From contig NZ_JABBFX010000002.1 in assembly GCF_012927085.1 (NCBI RefSeq), positions 1,210,195-1,274,194 of the forward strand: a DNA stretch of 64,000 nucleotides. Reading direction: 5' to 3'. Made by a program: the position numbers and the translations under genes. This DNA comes from Ramlibacter agri (GTDB lineage: Bacteria; Pseudomonadota; Gammaproteobacteria; Burkholderiales; Burkholderiaceae_C). Position 1 is the first letter of the stretch; every line of letters begins with the position of its first letter. The notes under the pieces were generated by a model. It was given only the letters and a program-made list of their open reading frames with translations, did no database searches and was not told where the DNA came from. Shown here piece by piece: positions 28,175-35,179 of this stretch.

Positions 28175-28180
28175 CGTTCT

Positions 28181-29233
28181 CTAAGTGGTCGCCGCTTCGA
28201 GCGGCTGGGCATCGCCTTCGGGTCCCGACAACAGGGGACGCGCATGGGCGATGCGGGCCTGGACGCGGTCCAGCAGGTTGTTCCGGGCCGCATCATAAGC
28301 GCGGTTGAGCGCATGCTCGAAACCGAGTTCGTCGGCCGAGCCGTGGCTCTTGAACACCAGGCCGCGCAAACCCAGCAGCGCGGCACCGTTGTAGCGGCGG
28401 TGGTCGATGCGCTTCTTCAGCGCCGCCAGCACCGGGTAGGCAGCCATCGCCGCCATCGTCGTGAAGATGTTGCGCCTGGCTTCCTCCTTGAGGAAACCGA
28501 CGATCAGCGAGGCCACACCTTCGCTGCTCTTGAGGGCCACGTTGCCGACGAAGCCGTCGCACACGACGATGTCGGTGGTGCCCTTGAAGATGTCGTTGCC
28601 TTCGACGTTGCCGAAGAAGTTGAGGTCGCCGGTAGCGCCCGCCGTGCGCAGCAGCTCGCTGGCCTTCTTGATCACCTCGCTGCCCTTGATCACTTCCTCG
28701 CCGATATTCAGCAAGCCCACCGAAGGGCTGTCGCTGCCGCTCAGCGCGGACACCAGGGCGGAGCCCATCACCGCGAACTGCAGCAGGTGCTGCTCGGTGC
28801 AGTCCACGTTGGCGCCGAGATCCAGCACGGTCGTGGAGCCGCCCTTGGCGTTGGGCAGGGGGGAAGCGATCGCCGGGCGGTCGATGCCGTCCAGCGTCTT
28901 GAGCACGTAGCGCGCCACGGCCATCAGGGCGCCGGTGTTGCCGGCCGAAACAGCGGCCTGCGCGTCGCCGGTCTTCACCTGCTGGATGGCCACGCGCAGC
29001 GAAGAATCCTTCTTCTTGCGCAGCGCCACTTCGACGGCATCGTCCATGGCCACCACCTCGGTGGCCGGCACGACGCGCGCGCGCGGATGCTGGAAGCTGG
29101 CGAGCGCATCCGGCTGGCCGACCAGCAGCAGCTGGGCCTCGGGATGCGCCTCGAGAAAATGCCGGCAGGCGGCGAGCGTCACGCGGGGGCCGTGGTCGCC
29201 GCCCATGCAATCGACTGCTAAGGTCGTCGTCAT
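28181..29233 (-). CDS. plsX: Phosphate acyltransferase PlsX
   Basis: A 350-residue enzyme that makes acyl-phosphate from acyl-ACP for phospholipid synthesis. [32 protein letters not shown] and VCDGFVGNV are the family marks. The ATG at 29233 is the conserved beginning (MTTTLAVD). A terminator-like hairpin lies 52-83 bases upstream, so part of the rpmF transcripts may stop before it. Confidence 0.96.
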   Translation of the reverse strand: MTTTLAVDCMGGDHGPRVTLAACRHFLEAHPEAQLLLVGQPDALASFQHPRARVVPATEVVAMDDAVEVALRKKKDSSLRVAIQQVKTGDAQAAVSAGNTGALMAVARYVLKTLDGIDRPAIASPLPNAKGGSTTVLDLGANVDCTEQHLLQFAVMGSALVSALSGSDSPSVGLLNIGEEVIKGSEVIKKASELLRTAGATGDLNFFGNVEGNDIFKGTTDIVVCDGFVGNVALKSSEGVASLIVGFLKEEARRNIFTTMAAMAAYPVLAALKKRIDHRRYNGAALLGLRGLVFKSHGSADELGFEHALNRAYDAARNNLLDRVQARIAHARPLLSGPEGDAQPLEAATT

Positions 29234-29279
29234 GGCCTGCACTGTAGAGCCAAAATGCACTGATTCAGGGGCCCGACAA

Positions 29280-29316
29280 GACAAAGGCCCGGACGCGCGT
29301 CGGCGCAGCCGGGCCT
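29280..29316 (-). terminator. Hairpin terminator between rpmF and plsX
   Basis: AGGCCCGG (29285-29292) pairs exactly with CCGGGCCT (29309-29316). On the minus strand the hairpin follows the rpmF stop by about 18 bases and is trailed by TTTGTCTTGT, a weak T-tract. It would give partial termination, which fits a high ratio of ribosomal-protein to fatty-acid gene expression. Confidence 0.55.
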
Positions 29317-29333
29317 CGTGCCATGCAAGACGA

Positions 29334-29516
29334 TCAGGCGTCGTTCTTGGTCTTCACGACCTTGCGGCCGCGATAGAAGCCCGTGGGGCTGATGTGGTGG
29401 CGCAGGTGGGTTTCGCCGGTGGTCGGCTCCACGGCGATGCCGGGCACGTTCAGCGCGTTGTGCGAACGGTGCATGCCGCGCTTGGAAGGCGACTTCTTGT
29501 TTTGCTGGACAGCCAT
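29334..29516 (-). CDS. rpmF: 50S ribosomal protein L32
   Basis: A 60-residue basic protein, [19 protein letters not shown] at the start, then the [15 protein letters not shown] segment typical of proteobacterial L32. CAGGAG six bases before the ATG is a good ribosome-binding site. The yceD-rpmF-plsX order is widely conserved. Confidence 0.98.
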   Translation of the reverse strand: MAVQQNKKSPSKRGMHRSHNALNVPGIAVEPTTGETHLRHHISPTGFYRGRKVVKTKNDA

Positions 29517-29646
29517 GTCGGGCTCCTGGATTCAGCCGGCAACCTTGCAAAGGCAGCCAGGGGTTGATGGGTTGGACGAAACGCGAGACGGCATTTTCGG
29601 GTGCATGCCGCAAAGCATACCCCGCCCATCTGGCGCGAAGCCCACG

Positions 29647-29652
29647 ATTATA
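29647..29652 (-). promoter_or_regulatory. Probable rpmF -10 element
   Basis: A perfect TATAAT on the minus strand lies 130 bases before rpmF, just after the yceD stop. No good -35 is seen. It would give rpmF a promoter separate from yceD with a leader of about 120 nt that can form a small hairpin near 29610. Confidence 0.45.
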
Positions 29653-29668
29653 GCCCAAAGCCGTGTTC

Positions 29669-30217
29669 CTAGCCTTTGCCGCCCGTCTTGAGCCGTCCCA
29701 GCACAGCGAACGGGTTCTCTTTCTCGGCGCCCGCCGCTTCGAACGCGGGATCGACCGCGGTCATTTTCACGGGCTGCGGGCAGACCTCGTGCCGCGGCGC
29801 CACCGGCGTTTCCATCAGCAGTTCGTCCTCCACCAGTTCCGCCAGGTTGAAGCTGCGGCTGAGCGCCAGCAGGTCTTCCTCGGCTTCATCGTCCTCCGCG
29901 GCGGCGGTGGCCTCGTCGGCGACGAAACGGAAGGAGCGGTCCACGTCCAGCGGCACGTCCACCGGGGTCAGGCAGCGCTGGCAGATGAGCGGGAGGGTGG
30001 CGTCCGCCGCCAGGTGCACCCAGATCTCGGGCTGCACGTGGTTGGCGTTGTGCATTTCGCCGCGTGCCTTCCAGCGCACGTGGCGCTCGGCGCCGGCGCC
30101 GCTGGTTTCGGCCAGCAGGCGCGGGTAACGTGTGAGGGGGTCGTCAGCGGCGAGTTCGGCGCCTTCCTCGGCGAAGCGGCGCACGTCGAGGCGCTGCGGG
30201 TCGAAGTCCTTGGCCAT
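29669..30217 (-). CDS. yceD: YceD/DUF177 family protein, 23S rRNA accumulation-related
   Basis: A 182-residue protein whose middle holds LICQRCLTPVDVPLDVDRSFRFV, in pieces LICQRCLTP and VDRSFRFV, the DUF177 core with its CxxC. Acidic stretches (EDDEAEEDLL, LVEDELLMETPV) follow. In E. coli and plants the family is tied to 23S rRNA processing or accumulation, which fits the neighbouring rpmF. The start at 30217 is 17 bases from a divergent gene. Confidence 0.88.
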   Translation of the reverse strand: MAKDFDPQRLDVRRFAEEGAELAADDPLTRYPRLLAETSGAGAERHVRWKARGEMHNANHVQPEIWVHLAADATLPLICQRCLTPVDVPLDVDRSFRFVADEATAAAEDDEAEEDLLALSRSFNLAELVEDELLMETPVAPRHEVCPQPVKMTAVDPAFEAAGAEKENPFAVLGRLKTGGKG

Positions 30218-30234
30218 GAATCCAGTGTAAGAGA

Positions 30235-30849
30235 ATGCGGGCCATGTCGACGCCGCTCCGTAACTCAGCCACGCGCCCGCTGGTGCTTGGCTCCACTTCC
30301 GTCTACCGCCGCGAACTGCTGTCCCGCCTGCGCCTGCCCTTCTCCGTGGAGCCGCCCCACGTCGACGAAACGCCGCTTCCGGGCGAGCAGCCCGAAGCCC
30401 TGGCCCGGCGCCTCGCCGAGGCCAAATGCGCCGCGGTGGCGAAGCGTCATCCGGGCGCGGTCGTGATCGGCTCCGACCAGGTCGCGGACCTGGATGGCGA
30501 AGCGCTGGGCAAGCCGGGCAACCATGCGAATGCGCTGACGCAGCTCTCGCGCATGAGCGGGCGCACCGTGGTCTTCCATACGGCACTGGCCGTGATGTGC
30601 GAGGAAACCGGCTTCGCGCAGCAGGACCTGGCGCCGGTGCGGGTGCGTTTCCGCGCGCTGGAGACTTCCGAGATCGAGGCCTACCTGCGCGCCGAGCAGC
30701 CCTACGACTGCGCGGGCAGCGCCAAGAGCGAAGCGCTGGGCATCGCACTGCTGGATTCCATCGACAGCGACGATCCGACGGCGCTGGTCGGCCTGCCCCT
30801 CATCCGCACCTGCCGCATGTTGCGTGCGGCAGGCCTGCGGCCGTTCTGA
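30235..30849 (+). CDS. Maf-family nucleotide pyrophosphatase (YceF type)
   Basis: A 204-residue protein (201 if the ATG at 30244 is used). LGSTSVYRRELLSRL matches the Maf start, and IGSDQVADLDGEALGKPGN matches the YceF subgroup, which hydrolyses m7GTP-like modified nucleotides. YDCAGSAKSEALGIALL is also conserved. The gene diverges from yceD with 17 bases between starts, so the two promoters must reach into each other's genes. Its stop overlaps the next start (TGATG). Confidence 0.9.
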   Translation: MRAMSTPLRNSATRPLVLGSTSVYRRELLSRLRLPFSVEPPHVDETPLPGEQPEALARRLAEAKCAAVAKRHPGAVVIGSDQVADLDGEALGKPGNHANALTQLSRMSGRTVVFHTALAVMCEETGFAQQDLAPVRVRFRALETSEIEAYLRAEQPYDCAGSAKSEALGIALLDSIDSDDPTALVGLPLIRTCRMLRAAGLRPF

Positions 30850-31604
30850 TGGGCCGGCTCTACCTGGTTCCGGCGCCGCTGGATTTCGGCTGCGCCGAGG
30901 CGGTGCCGCTGGTCTCGGTGCTGCCGGAAGGCACGATCGCCGTTGCCGCGTCGCTGACGCACTGGATCTGCGAGAACGCCAAGACGACGCGCGCCTTCCT
31001 CAAGCGCGTGGGCGAGGTGAAGCCGCTCGCCCTGCCCTTGCAGCAGCAGGTGATCCAGGAGTTGCCGCGCGAGGTGCACAAGAAGGGCGACCACGGACCG
31101 GCCTCGTTCGACGCCAAGCCCTGGCTCGCGGCGGCGCGCGAGGGGCACGACATCGGCTTGCTGAGCGAAGCGGGCATGCCGGCGATTGCGGACCCCGGAT
31201 CTTCGGTCGTGCGAGCCGCACATGACCTGGGCTTGCAGGTGGTGCCGCTGGTGGGGCCGGTGTCGCTGCTGCTGGCGCTGGCTGCCAGCGGTCTCAACGG
31301 CCAGAACTTCGCTTTTGTCGGCTACCTGCCGCAGGACGCCGCTGCAAGGGCGCAGCGGCTGAAGGAACTGGAAGCGCTGGCCCTGCGGACCGGCCAGTCG
31401 CAGATCTTCATCGAGACGCCCTATCGCAACCAGGCGGTGTGGCAGGGGATGCTGCAAGCCTTGAAGCCTGCGACGCGCATTGCGTTTGCCAGTGGGCTGA
31501 CCCTGCCTTCAGCGCAATGCCGGAGTGCGGCGGTCGCGGCTTGGAAACAGCAGGCCGTGCCGGTCAGCAACGACACTCCCGCTGTTTTCATCATCGGCAT
31601 GTAG
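30849..31604 (+). CDS. RsmI-like SAM-dependent methyltransferase (tetrapyrrole methylase fold)
   Basis: A 251-residue member of the tetrapyrrole-methylase superfamily. GRLYLVPAPLDF, LLSEAGMPAIADPGSSVVRAAH and VGPVSLLLALAASG parallel the RsmI motifs, with FVGYLPQ and FIETPYRN. RsmI 2'-O-methylates 16S rRNA C1402. This version is shorter and diverged at the N-terminus, like a second paralogue often found beside maf, so the substrate is unsure. Confidence 0.8.
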   Translation: MGRLYLVPAPLDFGCAEAVPLVSVLPEGTIAVAASLTHWICENAKTTRAFLKRVGEVKPLALPLQQQVIQELPREVHKKGDHGPASFDAKPWLAAAREGHDIGLLSEAGMPAIADPGSSVVRAAHDLGLQVVPLVGPVSLLLALAASGLNGQNFAFVGYLPQDAAARAQRLKELEALALRTGQSQIFIETPYRNQAVWQGMLQALKPATRIAFASGLTLPSAQCRSAAVAAWKQQAVPVSNDTPAVFIIGM

Positions 31605-31629
31605 GCTGGGTTCGCGCAGCGACCCCAGC
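31605..31629. terminator. Hairpin between convergent methyltransferase and sppA genes
   Basis: GCTGGGTTCGC and GCGACCCCAGC form an 11-bp stem with one mismatch and a 3-base loop, directly after the plus-strand stop. It lacks a T-tract but lies 20 bases from the sppA end, so it may serve both directions. Confidence 0.5.
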
Positions 31630-31649
31630 ATCGCCACGCCGGCAAGCGT

Positions 31650-32669
31650 TCAGCGAAGAGACGGAACGATGCTCAACGCGTGCACGGCACCTTCGCCAAT
31701 CGAAGCGCCGAACTTCTTGGCCAGCCGCTCCGCCACATTCTCGCGGCGGGTGTAGTCCACCAGGTCTTCGGCATGGACGACCTCGCGGGCGACGTAGTCC
31801 AGGCTCCCCAGCTGGTCGGCCAGGCCCAGTTCCACGGCTTGCTGGCCGGTCCAGAACAGGCCGCTGAACAGCTCCGGCGTCTCCTTCAGGCGCTTGCCGC
31901 GGCCGGTCTTCACGACGTCGATGAACTGGCGGTGCACCTGGTTCAGCATTTCCTGCGCATGTTCGCGATGGCGCTCGGTCTGCGGGCTGAAGGGATCGAG
32001 GAAGCCCTTGTTCTCGCCGGCGGTGAGCAGGCGGCGTTCGACGCCCAGCTTGTCCATCAGGCCGACGAAGCCGAAGCCTTCCATCAGCACGCCGATGCTG
32101 CCGACGATGCTGGCCTTGTCCACGAAGATGCGGTCGGCCGACACGGCGATGTAGTAGGCCGCGGAGGCGCAAGACTCTTCCACCACGGCGTACAGCGGCT
32201 TCTTGTACTTGGCCTTCAGCCGCCGCAGTTCGTCGTTGATCATGCCGGCCTGCACGGGGCTGCCGCCCGGCGAGTTGATCAGGAGCACCACGGCCTGCGA
32301 ACCGGAGTCCTCGAAGGCCGCCTTGGCCGCAGCGAGGATGAATTCGGCGCTGGCCTCCTGCTTGGGCCCGATCTCGCCCTCGATCTCGATCACCGCGGTG
32401 TGCGCCGTCGACTTGTCCGAACTGGGTGCGCCGCGATAGGTGAGCGTCCAGATCAGGAAGATGAAGAAGACCAGCCAGGCCAGCCGCACGAAGGCGCGCC
32501 AGCGGCGCGCGGTGCGCTGCTCCTCCAGCGTGGCGAACAGCAGCTTCTCCATCGTGGCGCGCTCCCAACCGGGCGGCTCCGCGCCCTTGGCAGGGGCGGG
32601 CGCGGCCGCGGCGGGCGCGGGGGCCGGTGCGGCGGGTTGGGTGTCTTCCGGGTAGCCAGGTTCGCTCAT
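31650..32669 (-). CDS. sppA: S49-family signal peptide peptidase (SppA/SohB type)
   Basis: A 339-residue short-form S49 peptidase. A Pro/Ala-rich cytosolic N-terminus is followed by one membrane segment (FVRLAWLVFFIFLIWTLTY, near residues 62-80). The protease domain has NSPGGSPVQAG, the nucleophile serine in ESCASAAYY, and a lysine in GENKGFLDPFSP that fits the Ser-Lys dyad. It degrades leftover signal peptides in the inner membrane. It lies one base after the Rieske gene. Confidence 0.92.
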   Translation of the reverse strand: MSEPGYPEDTQPAAPAPAPAAAAPAPAKGAEPPGWERATMEKLLFATLEEQRTARRWRAFVRLAWLVFFIFLIWTLTYRGAPSSDKSTAHTAVIEIEGEIGPKQEASAEFILAAAKAAFEDSGSQAVVLLINSPGGSPVQAGMINDELRRLKAKYKKPLYAVVEESCASAAYYIAVSADRIFVDKASIVGSIGVLMEGFGFVGLMDKLGVERRLLTAGENKGFLDPFSPQTERHREHAQEMLNQVHRQFIDVVKTGRGKRLKETPELFSGLFWTGQQAVELGLADQLGSLDYVAREVVHAEDLVDYTRRENVAERLAKKFGASIGEGAVHALSIVPSLR

Positions 32670-32670
32670 T

Positions 32671-33039
32671 TCAGAACTCGACAGGTTTCAAGTTGAAGGC
32701 AGTATGCCAGCGCACGACGCCGTCCCCCTCGGAGAGCTCGATGCGCACCAGGCCGCCGCGGCAGGGGCCGCCGGCACAGGCGCCGGTGTCGGGCCGGTAG
32801 GCGGCGCCGTGGGTGCCGCACAGGAGCCACTCGCCGCTGTCGTCGAAGAAGCGGTTCGGCTGCCAGTCCATCTCCATCGCCACGTGCGCGCAGCGATTGA
32901 GGTAGGCATGCACCTGGCCTTTCCAGCGCACGGCGAAGGCGCGGCAGGTCTGGCCGCCGTAGACGACGTCGAAAGGCACGGCCAGCCCGCCGTCCTGCAG
33001 GTCGGCGGAGTTGCACAGGGGCACCGGCACTTCTTCCAT
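32671..33039 (-). CDS. Rieske [2Fe-2S] protein
   Basis: A 122-residue single-domain Rieske protein with C50-x-H52 (NRCAHVAMEMD) and C74-x2-H77 (LLCGTHGAAY) as cluster ligands. No signal peptide is seen, so it is cytosolic. Its start shares a base with the HAD gene's stop (TGATG), and sppA follows one base later. The HAD-Rieske-sppA string downstream of rluC recurs in Burkholderiales as far as I recall. No partner oxygenase is nearby and the role is unknown. Confidence 0.88.
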   Translation of the reverse strand: MEEVPVPLCNSADLQDGGLAVPFDVVYGGQTCRAFAVRWKGQVHAYLNRCAHVAMEMDWQPNRFFDDSGEWLLCGTHGAAYRPDTGACAGGPCRGGLVRIELSEGDGVVRWHTAFNLKPVEF

Positions 33040-33707
33040 CAGGCGTGTTCCAGCAGCCAGGCGTGCAGCTCCGCCACCGAATGCACGATGGAGCGCGGCG
33101 CCAGCGCCTCGAAGCCGTCGATGGAGTGCGCGCCATAGCTCACGCCGATGCTGGCGCAGCCGGCGTTCAGCGCCATCTGCAGGTCGTGGGTGGTGTCGCC
33201 GATCATCAGCGTGCGCTCCGGCTCGGTGCCGAACTCGCGCATCAGCTCCTGCAGCATGCGCGGGTCGGGCTTGCCGGCGGTCTCGTCGGCGGTGCGCGAG
33301 CCGTCGAACACGCCCTGCAGCTGCGAGGTGCCCAGCACCTCGTTGAGCCCGCGGCGCGACTTGCCAGTGGCCACGACCAGCCAATGGTGGCGCCCGCGCA
33401 GGGCCTGCAGCATGGGCAGCACGCCATCGAACAGGCTCAGGTCTTCCTGGTGCGCCAGGTAATGGCGGCGGTAGTTCGCGCCCAGCTCGGGATAGCGGTC
33501 GCGCGGCACGTCCGGCGCGGCGTGCGCCAGCGCCTCGATGAGGCCCATGCCGATGACATAGGCGGCGTCCTGGTCGCTGGGCACCGTACCGCCGACGTCG
33601 GCGACGGCCTGCTGGATGCAGCGCACGATGATCTTCGTGGAATCGAAGAGCGTGCCATCCCAGTCGAAGGCGATCAGGTCAAACTGGCGCGGGCGCAGGT
33701 CGGACAT
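33039..33707 (-). CDS. HAD-superfamily phosphatase (phosphoglycolate-phosphatase-like)
   Basis: A 222-residue HAD hydrolase. Motif I is FDWDGTLFDS, motif II is VATGKSRRGL, the lysine is in AGKPDPRML, and motif III is MIGDTTHDLQMA. A helical C1 cap lies between motifs I and II. Gph-like proteins dephosphorylate 2-phosphoglycolate, but substrate range in this family is broad. It overlaps the end of rluC by 29 bases, an unusually long overlap suggesting coupled translation. Confidence 0.88.
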   Translation of the reverse strand: MSDLRPRQFDLIAFDWDGTLFDSTKIIVRCIQQAVADVGGTVPSDQDAAYVIGMGLIEALAHAAPDVPRDRYPELGANYRRHYLAHQEDLSLFDGVLPMLQALRGRHHWLVVATGKSRRGLNEVLGTSQLQGVFDGSRTADETAGKPDPRMLQELMREFGTEPERTLMIGDTTHDLQMALNAGCASIGVSYGAHSIDGFEALAPRSIVHSVAELHAWLLEHA

Positions 33708-34668
33708 GGCTCAGGAATTTCTGCAGTTCGGCGGGCAACGGGGATTGCAGGGCGATGCGCTCGCCGCTGGCGGGGTGGTCGAACTGTAACCGCCACGCGT
33801 GCAGGAACATGCGCTTGAGGCCAACCTTCTGCAAGGCCTTGTTGCGGTCGAAGTCGCCGTACTTGTCGTCGCCGGCGATCGGGTGGCCGGCGCTGGCGAG
33901 GTGGACGCGGATCTGGTGGGTGCGGCCGGTCTTGATGGTCACTTCCAGCAGGCTGTAGTCGCGCAGCGTCTCCTGGATCTTCACCAGCGTCACCGAGCGC
34001 ATGCCGTCCGGGTCGTCCTTGCCGACCACCTTGACCCGCCGCTCGCCGTCGGCCAGCAGGTACTTGTGCAGGGGCTGGTCGATGACCTTCTTCGACGCCG
34101 GCCAGGCGCCGCCGACCAGGGCCAGGTAGGTCTTGCCGGTCTCGCGGCCGCGGAACTGGTCCTGCAGATGGGTCAGGGCCGAGCGCCTCTTGGCCACCAG
34201 CAGGATGCCCGAGGTCTCCCGGTCCAGCCGATGCACCAGTTCCAGGAATTTCGCCTGCGGTCGCGCCTGGCGCAGCTGTTCGATGACACCGAAACTCACC
34301 CCGCTGCCGCCATGCACGGCCACGCCGGCCGGCTTGTCGATGGCCAGCAGGTGGTCGTCTTCGAACAACACAGGGAATTCCCGGGGGGGCGCCGGTTTTT
34401 CCAGCTTTTCGGCCGCCCTTTCGGACAGCCGCACCGGCGGCAAGCGGACGACGTCGCCGGTCTCGACCCGGGTGTCGGCAGCCGCCCGGCCCTTGTTCAC
34501 CCGCACCTCGCCGCTGCGGATGATCCGGTACACATGGGTCTTGGGCACGCCCTTCAGGACGCGAATGAGGAAATTGTCCAGGCGCTGCCCGGCGGACTCG
34601 TCGCCCACGGTCAGGAATTTGACTTCCGCGCTTGCAGGGGGCGGACTGCCCCCTATAATCTGTTTCAC
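33679..34668 (-). CDS. rluC: 23S rRNA pseudouridine synthase RluC
   Basis: A 329-residue RluA-family enzyme that makes pseudouridines at 955, 2504 and 2580 (E. coli numbering). An S4 RNA-binding domain (QRLDNFLIRVLKGVPKTHVY, RSGEVRVNKGR) precedes the catalytic domain with D in VHRLDRETSGILL. The start is set at the GTG at 34668, giving MKQIIGGSPPP. No ATG fits, and the frame upstream runs into the rne leader. That GTG overlaps the rne -10 region on the other strand. Confidence 0.92.
   Translation of the reverse strand: MKQIIGGSPPPASAEVKFLTVGDESAGQRLDNFLIRVLKGVPKTHVYRIIRSGEVRVNKGRAAADTRVETGDVVRLPPVRLSERAAEKLEKPAPPREFPVLFEDDHLLAIDKPAGVAVHGGSGVSFGVIEQLRQARPQAKFLELVHRLDRETSGILLVAKRRSALTHLQDQFRGRETGKTYLALVGGAWPASKKVIDQPLHKYLLADGERRVKVVGKDDPDGMRSVTLVKIQETLRDYSLLEVTIKTGRTHQIRVHLASAGHPIAGDDKYGDFDRNKALQKVGLKRMFLHAWRLQFDHPASGERIALQSPLPAELQKFLSHVRPAPAPV
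34632..34659 (+). promoter_or_regulatory. rne promoter
   Basis: TTGCAG (34632-34637), a 16-base spacer and a perfect TATAAT (34654-34659) form a good sigma-70 promoter pointing at rne. It lies inside the first codons of rluC on the other strand, so the two genes share this DNA. Confidence 0.7.
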
Positions 34669-35179
34669 TAGCGTGACGCTGTAAGTGGTTGATTTGGCTG
34701 GCAGTTTATTCCAGCCCCAGCAACCGGCGACGCTGGAAGGTCGATGCCACCGGCATCGCAGTGCGCAGACTCCAGGCCAGAGCCTGTCGTGGCGCACGCG
34801 TTGCCGGCCCTGGGCGCGGCTGTTTCGAAACACTGAACGGAATAAATGTCCCCCAGCGTCCATCACGCTGGAGGACGGATCAAAGCGAGAACAACAGTGC
34901 TGATGGTGCTCCTCCTGGCTTTCTGGCGTTGGCTCTTGCCGGCGCCCGCCATGCAGGCTCCATGGCCCCTTGCCGGCCTTCCCCCGTCCGCGGCCTTTGC
35001 CGCGGGCCGCCGCCGCAAGCTCGCCCCCATCCCTGTGCCCTTGCGACGGTTGCTGAGCTAGAAAGCTCGCGCACGCCTGTCCGCACTCCGGCAATTCCCT
35101 CCGTTTCGAAGCACCTAGTCCGGCATTGAAGACCGCGCCTCTCACGGCGCGTTGAAAGTTTAAGGACAGGGACAACGCT
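34667..35179 (+). other. About 510-nt leader of rne mRNA
   Basis: The region between the rne promoter and its ATG holds no convincing gene. It contains a small hairpin (GGCTGG at 34696-34701 with CCAGCC at 34711-34716) and several GC-rich segments. In E. coli a 361-nt rne 5' leader lets RNase E cut and limit its own mRNA. A similar feedback leader is the natural reading here, but this is inference. A short frame from 34846 seems spurious. Confidence 0.6.

Noticed and set aside
34846..35061. Short protein in the rne leader
   Set aside because: The 71-codon frame has no ribosome site or recognisable homology and lies in a region better explained as 5' leader.
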